Source: Planctomycetota bacterium (GTDB lineage: Bacteria; Planctomycetota; Planctomycetia; Pirellulales; Thermoguttaceae). Taken from it: a DNA stretch of 20,613 nucleotides. Positions 7,330-14,516 of this stretch are shown piece by piece. The translations under genes and the position numbers were made by a program. The notes below the pieces were generated by a model. That model had not been told where the DNA came from. It saw only the letters and a program-made list of their open reading frames with translations, and did not search any database. Position 1 is the first letter of the stretch. Every line of letters starts with the position of its first letter. The stretch covers positions 1-20,613 of the forward strand of contig JAJYGU010000283.1 in NCBI GenBank assembly GCA_021784975.1. The letters are read 5' to 3'.

Positions 7330-8568
7330 TCAGCACTGCCTCTGCGAAGCCGTGGCACACGAGGAATCTCCACCGGCCCGAATCACTACCCTTCGGCACT
7401 TGGCGGCGTACAAGCCGCTAATCAGGTCTTGATATCCTGCCACGGTCCGTTCGATCGACCCGCCGGCAATCACCCGCTCGCGGCCGGCCCGGCCCATCGC
7501 CGCCGCCCGCTCGGGATCGGCCAGCAAGACCACGATCCGCCGGGCCATCGCTTCCGCGTCGCCGGGTGGCACCAGGAACCCGGTTTGACCCTCCACTACC
7601 GTCTCGACGACCGAGCCCACGCGGCTGGCCACCACCGGCTTTTCGCAGGCCATCGCCTCCAGCAGACAAAGCGGGCTGGCTTCCATATGCGAGCTCAACA
7701 CGAGCACGTTGACCAGTGCCAGCACCTCCGGCACGTCGCGCCGCGTGCCCAGGAATCGGACCACCTTTGCCAGCCCCAGTGCACGGCAAAGCGTTTGCAA
7801 CTTCTCGCGCTGCGGCCCGTCGCCGACCACCAGAAATCGTGCGGCAGGCGACTGTTCATGCACGAGGGCCGCCGCCTGAAGGAATAGCTCGTGATTCTTT
7901 TCCGGCCGTAAGGCGGCCACGATGCCTACCACCGGCGTCTCGGGCCCAAGACCGAGCCGCTCCTGCAAGGCAACATTCGGCCAGCGTGGGTGAAATCGTT
8001 CCAGGTCCGCCCCGTTGGGGATCACGCGGACTTTCTCGGCCGGGCAGCCCTCGTGCTCGGCCAGGTATCGTCCGTGGGCTTCGGCCACGGCGATGAAGGC
8101 GTCGGTCCACGGCGCCAGCCACCGGTTGGGCAACTCGACGTGATCGGGCAGCCCGGTGGAGTGTAAGGCCGAGCAGATCACCGGCACGCCGGCCCGCCAG
8201 CCGGCCAATCGTCCCCAAAACATCTTGTCGCCGCCGGTGCCCACCGTCACCACCGCGTCCGTCCTCCGCTGGCGCAACAACTGCGTCAAACGCCGGAGCA
8301 CGGCCACGTCGTACTTGTGGCTCAGCAGGCCGGTGAAAGTAGGAACTTGGCTGGCCAGCGACTCGCCCAAGGTGTCGAGATACTTCAGGCAGCACAGCTC
8401 GGGCAGGAACCGGCGGCGATCCAGGCGGCGGATGATCTCCACCAGCAGCGTCTCCGCCCCGCCCACCGGCATGCTGGTGATGACGAACATCACCCGCAGC
8501 GGTCCGCGGTCGGCCAGCGGCATCAGGTCTCGGCGGCGTCGAAACATCGTAGGGAACCAGGATATCAT
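7330..8568 (-). CDS. GT4-type glycosyltransferase (GT-B fold)
   Basis: A 412-residue cytoplasmic glycosyltransferase. The N-terminal domain begins after a short basic leader with LRVMFVITSMPVGGAETLL (24-42), the glycine-rich loop typical of GT4. The linker has VIPNGADLERF (181-191); the C-terminal domain has GIVAALRPEKNHELFL (214-229), FLVVGDGPQREKL and the nucleotide-sugar E-x7-E motif Glu295...Glu303 in HMEASPLCLLEAM. GT4 enzymes transfer sugars from nucleotide donors with retention, usually to lipid or glycan acceptors at the membrane. Starts at 8547 and 8523 are also possible; MPLADRGPLRVMF (8523) fits the family best. The last 25 residues look unconserved. A hairpin (7294-7301 with 7316-7323) lies just past the stop. 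A divergent acetyltransferase gene suggests joint surface-glycan synthesis. Confidence 0.85.
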   Translation of the reverse strand: MISWFPTMFRRRRDLMPLADRGPLRVMFVITSMPVGGAETLLVEIIRRLDRRRFLPELCCLKYLDTLGESLASQVPTFTGLLSHKYDVAVLRRLTQLLRQRRTDAVVTVGTGGDKMFWGRLAGWRAGVPVICSALHSTGLPDHVELPNRWLAPWTDAFIAVAEAHGRYLAEHEGCPAEKVRVIPNGADLERFHPRWPNVALQERLGLGPETPVVGIVAALRPEKNHELFLQAAALVHEQSPAARFLVVGDGPQREKLQTLCRALGLAKVVRFLGTRRDVPEVLALVNVLVLSSHMEASPLCLLEAMACEKPVVASRVGSVVETVVEGQTGFLVPPGDAEAMARRIVVLLADPERAAAMGRAGRERVIAGGSIERTVAGYQDLISGLYAAKCRRVVIRAGGDSSCATASQRQC

Positions 8569-8780
8569 GGCTTGGGGGCCTCGCTACCGTGCCCTCGACA
8601 AGTATGGCTTGGAAAACAGCCCGGGACCGCCGGTTCCGATTCTGACGGATAGGACGTTCTTCACACCAGACCTCGCGTCCCAACCGGTCCCAATTCGCGC
8701 CTTCCTCAGGCCGCAAAGGTCCCATCCCACCGAGAAAAAGCCATGTTTCCTGTGGATTGGCCCTGAAATGGAGAAAGAAC

Positions 8781-9941
8781 GTGAGTGCCCTACGCGCAAT
8801 TTCCTTGACGTCGATCGACCAATTGCGAGCCGCGGCGCCCCAATGGGACGACCTCTGGTGGCGCAGCGATGTCGCGCTTCCCATGGCGCGTGCGGAGTTC
8901 ATCGCTCAGTGGGTGGAACACTTCTGTCCCAAGGCCGCGTTTCGGGCGGTGGCCGTCGAGGAGGATGGCCGATGGCTCGCAAGCCTGCCGTTGGTCGGCT
9001 GCCGCCTCGGCCGGTTCCTGCCGGCCGGCGGACTGCCCGGCAACGCATGGTCCCCCTGCGGCGATCTGCTGCTGGATCACGATGTCGAGGTGGATGCCGC
9101 CCTCGACCTTCTGTTGGCCACCGTGAGCAAATTGCCCTGGCCTTTGCTTTGGCTGAATGAGGCGCCGCACGAGTCGTCGCGCTGGCGAGGGCTGCAACAC
9201 GCCTGTGACCGGGCGGGCGTCCCGGTGGTGCATCGCCAGCAATATCAGGTTGGCCGTGTCGAGATCCGGCACGACTGGGATTCGTACCAGCGGCAGTTGC
9301 CCAAGAACCATCGTCAGGCCATGACCCGCGCCGCCCGACGGCTTGCCGAACAAGGCAACCTGCAATTCGAGCGCTGTTGCGATCTAAGCCTCGATCAGGT
9401 CGAGCTAAGGATGCGGAAGATATTCGCGGTCGAGGACCGCGGTTGGAAGGGCCGGGCCGGCAGCTCGGTGCTTCACACGCCCGGCATGTTTCCGTTCTTC
9501 GTGCGTCAAGCCGAAGAGCACGCGCGGCTGGGCCAGTTGGATCTCGCCACGCTCCAATTGGACGAGCGTCTCATCGCCTTCCTCTATGGATTCCGCGGCA
9601 AGGGCGTCTGCTTTGCCCACAAGATCGGTTACGATCCCGAGTTTGCCGCCTTCAGTCCGGGCCAACTGCTCTTCTTCCGGCTGTTGGAGCAGCTCCACCA
9701 GGACGAGCAAGTCCGGGCATTAGACTTCATGGGCCCGCTCAACCAGTCGCTTTCGCGTTGGCGGCCGGCCAGCTACGGCGTCGGCCGGCTCGCCCTAGCC
9801 ATGCGTCGCCCGCTGGCCCGAGCCGCCCTCTACGCTTACCAGCACTGGTGGCCGCGGTTCGCCCGCGTGCGGGCGCACCGCTCCTCGGATGCCGGCCCGC
9901 CGGTCTTGCTCCCCTCTCCCTCCGGGAGAGGGCCAGGGTGA
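8781..9941 (+). CDS. CelD/FemAB-type GNAT acetyltransferase (Acetyltransf_6-like)
   Basis: A 386-residue protein with two GNAT-like halves. The second half carries the family's typical pattern: YQRQLPKNHRQAMTRAARRL (near 167-186), a core with VEDRGWKGRAGSSVLHTP, then LIAFLYGFRGKGVCFAHKIGYD and LDFMGPLNQSLSRW. Such proteins cluster with polysaccharide genes and are thought to acylate or aminoacylate glycan or peptide precursors. GTG at 8781 is chosen because GGAGA (8770-8774) sits 6 bases upstream; an upstream TTG (8757) has no such site. The last dozen residues (VLLPSPSGRGPG) are encoded by a palindromic intergenic repeat, so the original stop was probably lost or shifted. The 212-bp region shared with the divergent glycosyltransferase has no clear promoter. 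Confidence 0.75.
   Translation: MSALRAISLTSIDQLRAAAPQWDDLWWRSDVALPMARAEFIAQWVEHFCPKAAFRAVAVEEDGRWLASLPLVGCRLGRFLPAGGLPGNAWSPCGDLLLDHDVEVDAALDLLLATVSKLPWPLLWLNEAPHESSRWRGLQHACDRAGVPVVHRQQYQVGRVEIRHDWDSYQRQLPKNHRQAMTRAARRLAEQGNLQFERCCDLSLDQVELRMRKIFAVEDRGWKGRAGSSVLHTPGMFPFFVRQAEEHARLGQLDLATLQLDERLIAFLYGFRGKGVCFAHKIGYDPEFAAFSPGQLLFFRLLEQLHQDEQVRALDFMGPLNQSLSRWRPASYGVGRLALAMRRPLARAALYAYQHWWPRFARVRAHRSSDAGPPVLLPSPSGRGPG
9912..9932. repeat. Perfect palindromic repeat overlapping the acetyltransferase 3' end
   Basis: CCCTCTCCC-TCC-GGGAGAGGG is a perfect 9-bp stem with a 3-base loop, followed by a GGGTGAGG tail. This phrase is a familiar dispersed intergenic repeat in several bacterial groups (recollection). 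It lies inside the coding frame here, just before the stop at 9939-9941. It may act as a weak terminator; no U-run follows. Confidence 0.6.
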
Positions 9942-9969
9942 GGAATACCGTATGCCTCGAGCGGGCAAA

Positions 9970-10034
9970 GGGGTCAGTCTCATTTTTGTGGCCGGTCGCC
10001 ATGCGCGGCATGGTCGCCACACGAATCGGGACAC
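9970..10034. repeat. Degenerate REP-like inverted repeat
   Basis: The sequence begins GGGGTCAGTCTCATTTTTG and is mirrored imperfectly by CCACACGAATCGGGAC around a centre holding the perfect small palindrome CATGC-GCG-GCATG. Its layout resembles the inverted repeat at 789-865 (GGGGAC or GGGGTC ends), but one arm has decayed. It is intergenic, upstream of the histidine kinase promoter. Confidence 0.35.
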
Positions 10035-10066
10035 TCCGCACGGTCCACGCCCCACGCCCCTCGAAG

Positions 10067-10094
10067 TTGACAGACCATCGAGGCGTATGATAAT
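10067..10094 (+). promoter_or_regulatory. Sigma70-type promoter for the histidine kinase gene
   Basis: A perfect -35 TTGACA (10067-10072) is followed after 16 bases by GATAAT (10089-10094), one mismatch from the -10 consensus. Transcription would start near 10101, leaving a leader of about 65 bases before the ATG at 10166. This is the best promoter match seen in the window. Confidence 0.6.
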
Positions 10095-10165
10095 GAAGGT
10101 GTGATGTGCAGCGCCTCTTCCCCACATCCTCTTTCCAGGGGGCTGGCCTTCCAGAAAGCTGAACC

Positions 10166-11713
10166 ATGAGCGAGCGGGCGGATCTTCTGGACGTCCCTTC
10201 GGCAGCCTTGGGTCCGTCCCTGGCCGACGCTTCCCGAGATTTTATCTGCCTGGCCACGACCCACGGGGAGCCCTGGTATCTCAACGCCGCCGGCCGGAGC
10301 CTGCTGGGGCTGGGCAAGAAGCAGAGCATTGCCGGCATGAACCTCCGCGAGTGGTACGCCGAGACGTCGTGGGCCGAGTTGCGCGACGTGGCCGTGCCCG
10401 CCGTCAATCGCTGTGGCTCTTGGGAGGGGCATAGCCAACTCCGCCACTTGCAGTCGGGCGAGCTGCTGGAGGTGCAGACCAAGATGCTGCGGGTCAAGTC
10501 GGCCGAGGGCAAGCCCACCTGCCTGGCCATCTTCCACTACCCTACCGATGAAATGGCCCGGCTGATGGCCACCCTGATCGAAGTGCAGGGACGCAAGAAC
10601 GCGATCCTGGAGTCGTCGCTCGACCCGATCATCACCCTCAATCACCAAGGGTTCATCACCGAGTTCAACCGGGCCGCCGAGCAAGTCTTCGGCCACCCGC
10701 GGGCCAAGGTGCTCGGCGTCAAGCCGTCGGACATCCTCTTTCCGCCGCCAGCCGGGCCCGACCAGGAGAACCGCATCGACCGCTACCTGGCGCTGGGCGA
10801 AGGTTCTTTGCTGGGACGGCGCACCGAGGTCACCGCCATGCGGGCCAACGGCGAGACCTTCCCCGCCGAGATGGCCATGACCCTCAGCCGCGAACAGGGC
10901 GAGCCGGTGCTGACCTTCTTCGTCCGCGATATCAGCCGCCGCCAAAAAGCCGAGATGGAGCAGGCCCGCTACGCCGCCGAGCTGGAGCGATCCAACCGCG
11001 AGTTGGAGCAGTTCGCCTATGTGGCTTCCCACGATTTGCAGGAACCGTTGCGGAAGATCGGCATCTTCAGCGAGCGGCTGCAAGCCCACAGCGGCGACCG
11101 GCTCGACGCGATGGGCCGCGAATGTCTCGAGCGGATGCAATCTGCTGCCGAGCGGATGAGGCGGCTGATCGACGGACTGCTGCAGCTCTCGCGGGTCACC
11201 AGCCAAGGACGCCGCTTCGTCTCCGTCGACCTCACGCAGGTGGCCCGCGAAGTCGTCGCCGACTTGGAAGTCAAGATCGAGCAGGTCGGGGGCCAGGTGG
11301 AGATCAAGCCGCTGCCGACCCTCGAAGCCGATCCGCTCCAGATGCGGCAACTGCTGCAAAACCTGATCGCCAACGGCCTGAAGTTCCATCGCCCGGAGAC
11401 GCCGCCGCTGGTGGTGGTTTCCGGTCGTTACTCCCGCGGCCGCCGAACGGGCCAGGACCGGCCCACCTCCGAAAAGCAATGCTGCATCCGCGTGGAAGAC
11501 AACGGTATTGGCTTCGATGAGAAAGACCAAGAGCGAATCTTCCAGGTCTTCCAACGTTTGCACGGCCGCGACCGGTTCGAGGGGACCGGCATCGGGCTGG
11601 CCATTTGCCGGAAGATCGCGGAACGTCATGGCGGACGGATCGCCGCCCGCAGCACCCCCGGCCAGGGCAGCACCTTCGAGGTCCTGCTCCCGGTGGCCCA
11701 GGCCGCGGAGTAG
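10166..11713 (+). CDS. Cytoplasmic PAS-PAS sensor histidine kinase
   Basis: A 515-residue two-component kinase with no membrane segment, so it should sense a cytoplasmic signal. A PAS-like domain spans about 20-125 (WYLNAAGRSLLGLG), and a second, clearer PAS spans about 145-258 (ILESSLDPIITLNHQGFITE...FFVRDISRRQ). A short coiled linker (260-283) leads to the HisKA box VASHDLQEPLRK, with phosphoacceptor His289. The ATPase domain has the N box around Asn399/Asn403 (LLQNLIANGLKFH), G1 DNGIGF (445-450) and G2 GTGIGLAICRKI (from 473). This DLQEPLR H-box is typical of the bacteriophytochrome-like group of kinases. No response regulator gene is adjacent, so it is an orphan kinase. It has its own promoter at 10067-10094. 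Confidence 0.9.
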   Translation: MSERADLLDVPSAALGPSLADASRDFICLATTHGEPWYLNAAGRSLLGLGKKQSIAGMNLREWYAETSWAELRDVAVPAVNRCGSWEGHSQLRHLQSGELLEVQTKMLRVKSAEGKPTCLAIFHYPTDEMARLMATLIEVQGRKNAILESSLDPIITLNHQGFITEFNRAAEQVFGHPRAKVLGVKPSDILFPPPAGPDQENRIDRYLALGEGSLLGRRTEVTAMRANGETFPAEMAMTLSREQGEPVLTFFVRDISRRQKAEMEQARYAAELERSNRELEQFAYVASHDLQEPLRKIGIFSERLQAHSGDRLDAMGRECLERMQSAAERMRRLIDGLLQLSRVTSQGRRFVSVDLTQVAREVVADLEVKIEQVGGQVEIKPLPTLEADPLQMRQLLQNLIANGLKFHRPETPPLVVVSGRYSRGRRTGQDRPTSEKQCCIRVEDNGIGFDEKDQERIFQVFQRLHGRDRFEGTGIGLAICRKIAERHGGRIAARSTPGQGSTFEVLLPVAQAAE

Positions 11714-11846
11714 TCCGAATGAAATCGTCGGGCAGCGTGCAACTCGCCTCATAGCGCGGTAGAATTGAGGAAGGTTGACGGCTGAGCCCCTGGAAGCGAT
11801 CGCGTCGGCCGACCCACCGCACTTTACTAATGAAAGGGGGGCACCC

Positions 11847-13115
11847 ATGTCTCACACACGCTACTTGGCAAGTCTTGCGACGGCGTTGGCTTTGACCATC
11901 GCCACTTTGGGCGTCAGCACTACCGCGAATGCCCACGGCGGTGGAGGAGGCGGGCATGGCGGCGGAGGGGGCTTTGGCGGTGGCGGACACGGCGGCTTCG
12001 GCGGTTACGGCGGCGGACACGGCGGCTTCGGCGGTTACGGCGGTTTCAGTCACGCGTATGGCGGTTACGGCGGTTTCAGTCACGGGTATGGCGGTTATGG
12101 CGGCTACGGCGGCGGACACTATGCGCCTGGCGGGTACCACGGCGGAGGCCAGTGGGGTGGCCTGGGTGGCTACGGGGGCAGGTACGGGTATGGTCACTAT
12201 GGCTGGGGCGGCTACGGGCACTACGGCTGGGACCACTACTACGGCTACTATCACCACTATCCGTACTTCTGGGGCTTCGGCTGGCCGTATTGGGGCTTCG
12301 GCTGGCCCTACTGGGGGCTCGGTCTGGGTCTGGGCCTCTCCTATCCCTACTATCCCTACGTGTATACCTACGACGTCTATCCGTACGACGACTACAACGG
12401 GTATGTCTATCAGTACGCGCCGTCACAGCCCGCCACGGCGGTAGCCGGCAATCCGGCGGCTTCCGTAACGGCCGCTTATCCGCCGGAAAAGGACCAGGCC
12501 GCCCTGCGCAGCATGGATCCGGAGGCGGTGCAGTTCTTCGATTCGGCGCGGGACGCCTTCACGAAGGGCGAATACCGGGACGCCTTGCGGCAGGCGAGCC
12601 ACGCCGCCATCGAGGCCCCGCAAAACCCGAAGGTGCATCAATTGATGGCGCAGGCCTTGCTCGGTCTGAACGACTACCGCGGAGCCGCCACCGAGGCCCA
12701 TGCGGCCTTGGTGTTGGGGCCGGCGATCGATTGGCCGACCCTGTTCGGCTACTACGGCGATGCCGAGAAGTACACCACGCAGTTGCGGGCCCTCGAGAAA
12801 TACGTCGGCGATAACTCCACTTCCGCTCCGGCCCGTTTTCTCTTGGGCTACCAGTACCTGCTCACCGGCAACCGCGACGACGCCAAAAAGCAACTGGCCG
12901 AAGCCGTGAAGCTGACGCCCAAGGACAAGCTGGCCGAATATCTGGTCAAGCGACTGGAGGCCGGGCAACCGATCATCCCGCCGCCCGCCTCTCCACCGCC
13001 GTCGCCGGCGAGCAGCTTGCCGCCGGCCCCGGCCGCCGGCCCATCGGCCGCCCCCTCGGGCCCGGCCCCGAAGTCGCCGCCGTCCGCGAAGCCGAGTTCC
13101 CCGAAAGAACTCTAG
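11847..13115 (+). CDS. Secreted Gly/Tyr/His-rich protein with TPR domain and Pro-rich tail
   Basis: A 422-residue protein of unknown function. Residues 1-29 are a classical signal peptide (cleavage likely after TANA). Residues 30 to about 195 are extremely rich in Gly, Tyr, His, Phe and Trp (GGYGGFSH, GYGHYGWGGY, FWGFGWPYWG). A TPR-like helical domain follows at about 225-370 (AVQFFDSARDAFTKGEYRDA, KVHQLMAQALLGLNDYRGAA, ARFLLGYQYLLTGNRDDAKK). The last 50 residues are Pro/Ala/Ser-rich. Similar Gly-rich-plus-TPR secreted proteins occur in planctomycetes (recollection) with no known role; the aromatic region suggests an adhesive or cell-envelope structural part. The start at 11847 is set by the signal peptide and the GGGGGG run at 11836-11841. 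A TAGAAT at 11760-11765 could be a -10 element. Confidence 0.75.
   Translation: MSHTRYLASLATALALTIATLGVSTTANAHGGGGGGHGGGGGFGGGGHGGFGGYGGGHGGFGGYGGFSHAYGGYGGFSHGYGGYGGYGGGHYAPGGYHGGGQWGGLGGYGGRYGYGHYGWGGYGHYGWDHYYGYYHHYPYFWGFGWPYWGFGWPYWGLGLGLGLSYPYYPYVYTYDVYPYDDYNGYVYQYAPSQPATAVAGNPAASVTAAYPPEKDQAALRSMDPEAVQFFDSARDAFTKGEYRDALRQASHAAIEAPQNPKVHQLMAQALLGLNDYRGAATEAHAALVLGPAIDWPTLFGYYGDAEKYTTQLRALEKYVGDNSTSAPARFLLGYQYLLTGNRDDAKKQLAEAVKLTPKDKLAEYLVKRLEAGQPIIPPPASPPPSPASSLPPAPAAGPSAAPSGPAPKSPPSAKPSSPKEL
11982..12100 (+). repeat. In-frame 30-bp tandem repeats in the Gly-rich coding region
   Basis: Two copies of a 30-base unit (11982-12011, 12012-12041; GGCGGACACGGCGGCTTCGG core) are followed by two copies of a second 30-base unit (12041-12070, 12071-12100; CGGTTTCAGTCACG core). 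Each unit encodes ten residues, so copy-number change would keep the frame. A further 21-base duplication lies at 12270-12311 (TGGGGCTTCGGCTGGCC). Slippage or recombination is the likely origin. Confidence 0.8.
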
Positions 13116-13166
13116 GGACTTGCCAGCCCCTTTCCCCCTGCCGGCCGACCGGCTATGGTTGACTAT

Positions 13167-13650
13167 GGGTTCGGAGTGGGCCGGATGACCGCCGGCCGAC
13201 GCCGGCGGGACCGCCCTATCGGTCCCTGCTTGGTGCCGGCGGGAGGAAAGTCCGGGCTCCGCAGGACGTGGTGGTGGGCAACCCCCACCGGCCGCAAGGC
13301 CCGGGAAAGTGCAACAGAGAGCAGACCGCCCGGCAGTCGCCGCGAAGTCCAACTTCGCCGGCGGCCGCCGAGTAAGGGTGAAACGGCGAGGTAAGAGCTC
13401 ACCAGCAGGTTGGGCGACCAGCCTGGCTAGGCAAACCCCACCAGGAGCAAGATCAAACAGGGAGCAGCGGACCGCGGCCGATGATTTCTTCGTCGCGCGG
13501 GTCCCGCGGGCTGGTCCGGCCCGCCATCGACTTCCGGGTAGATCGCTTGAGGGGTCGAGACAATCGGCCTCCTAGAGAAATGGTCATCGCCCTTCGGCCG
13601 TCGGTTGAAGGGAACAGAACCCGGCTTACAGGCCCACTCCGACCCCTTTT
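13167..13650 (+). ncRNA. rnpB: RNase P RNA, bacterial type A (rnpB)
   Basis: RNase P RNA is the ribozyme that removes the 5' leader of pre-tRNAs. The universal blocks are all present in order: GAGGAAAGTCCGGGCTCC (13243-13260), GAGTAAGGGTGAAACGGCGA (13370-13389) continuing GGTAAGAGCTCACCAG, AGGAGCAAGATCAAACAG, CCGGGTAGATCGCTTGAGG, CTAGAGAAATGGTCATCG and GAACAGAACCCGGCTTACAG. The ends pair: 13167-13182 and 13631-13646 form a 16-bp helix P1 with one G-U pair. P1 is followed by TTTTCTACTTTT, so P1 plus U-tract probably doubles as the terminator. The mature RNA is probably about 13172-13641. A TATGGT at 13154-13159 is at the right distance to be its -10. Several short open frames across this region are spurious. 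Confidence 0.97.
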
Positions 13651-13695
13651 CTACTTTTCGGGCCGACGTGCCGTCGGCGGCTAAACGGCCCTGCC

Positions 13696-14259
13696 TCACT
13701 CCGACGGCATGGCCATGCCTTCGCCGCACACAATAATCGAATCGGGCGGGTTTGTGGCAGGGCCACTATGCTGCGTGGTTGACAACTGGACCTTCTCTTT
13801 GGCCTTTGTCGGATTCTTGCTGCCCACGGTGGTGTCCAGCTTGAGCAGGTCGAGCCCCATCTCGCGCCCGGTGACCACGCCGTGATTCGTAGGCGCCGTG
13901 CTCGACATATTAGAAATCGTCTCTGGATAGGCAGACCCCGCCGGCTGACCGTCGTCGGCCACCGCGTCGAGCGCGCAGACCCGGAACTCGAAGCTGCCCA
14001 CATTCAAGTGGTCGCCATGATGGACTTCCTGCGGTTCCGCAACCTCTTCGCCATTGAGGAAGGTGCCGTTGGTGCTATGAAAGTCCTCGACGAGGATCCG
14101 CCCGTCCTCAAAAAGAATCGCGCAGTGACGCCGGCTGACCAGGTTGCAACCCAGCCGGAGCTGGCAGGCTTTGTCCCGGCCGATCACGAAAGGTGCCCGG
14201 CGCACCGGGATTTCCTGGCCCGCGTGGCGTTCGCCGACGACGACTAGTGCGATTTCCAT
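13696..14259 (-). CDS. FHA-domain protein
   Basis: A 187-residue protein with an N-terminal forkhead-associated domain (about 2-95), which binds phosphothreonine peptides and mediates Ser/Thr-kinase signalling. The conserved residues are visible: FVIGRD (Gly27-Arg28), NLVSRRHC (Ser42, Arg43, His45), and HSTNGTFLNG (Asn64, Gly65, Asn69). The C-terminal half is polar and low in complexity (TAPTNHGVVTG, KNPTKAKEKV) with no recognisable domain; it may carry phosphorylation sites or bind a partner. ATG at 14259 starts right at the first beta strand (MEIALVVVG); an upstream start at 14298 would add 13 residues without family support. No Ser/Thr kinase gene is adjacent. It converges with rnpB and diverges from the GH31 gene. 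Confidence 0.85.
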   Translation of the reverse strand: MEIALVVVGERHAGQEIPVRRAPFVIGRDKACQLRLGCNLVSRRHCAILFEDGRILVEDFHSTNGTFLNGEEVAEPQEVHHGDHLNVGSFEFRVCALDAVADDGQPAGSAYPETISNMSSTAPTNHGVVTGREMGLDLLKLDTTVGSKNPTKAKEKVQLSTTQHSGPATNPPDSIIVCGEGMAMPSE

Positions 14260-14462
14260 GCCCGGTTGTTCCCGGCAGTTGGGGTGGAACGGAGGCAAAG
14301 AGCGCGGTTTCGAGGCGGGCGGTAGGGCGAAGGTCCGGGACCGCGGGTCGCGAATCCCTGCACAATACTACCATTCTTGCGGAGCTTTATTTTTGATCGG
14401 GTGGGAGCACATTGCAATAACCCGACAAGGGGGGCGGCTCGGTTCGAAGAGAGCGTTCGGGT

Positions 14463-14468
14463 TATAAT
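14463..14468 (+). promoter_or_regulatory. Possible -10 element for the GH31 gene
   Basis: A perfect TATAAT lies 48 bases before the GH31 start codon, in the 257-bp region shared with the divergent FHA gene. No -35 better than a partial match (around 14439-14445) is seen, so the promoter call is moderate to weak. Confidence 0.35.
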
Positions 14469-14516
14469 CGAGGGCTGGCAACTGTTTTCCACGAACTCCG
14501 GTGAGGTTTGCAAGCC

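Noticed and set aside
9980..11848. A 622-codon open frame on the minus strand
   Set aside because: It is antisense to the well-supported histidine kinase and owes its length to high-GC third-position bias; its translation (Gly/His/Leu/Gln-rich) shows no domain.
11982..12311. Regularly spaced repeats suggestive of a CRISPR array
   Set aside because: The units are contiguous, in frame, and encode Gly/Tyr-rich peptide; there are no unique spacers and no cas genes.
13155..13729. Several short open frames on both strands
   Set aside because: They overlap the RNase P RNA, whose conserved blocks and closing helix explain the sequence.
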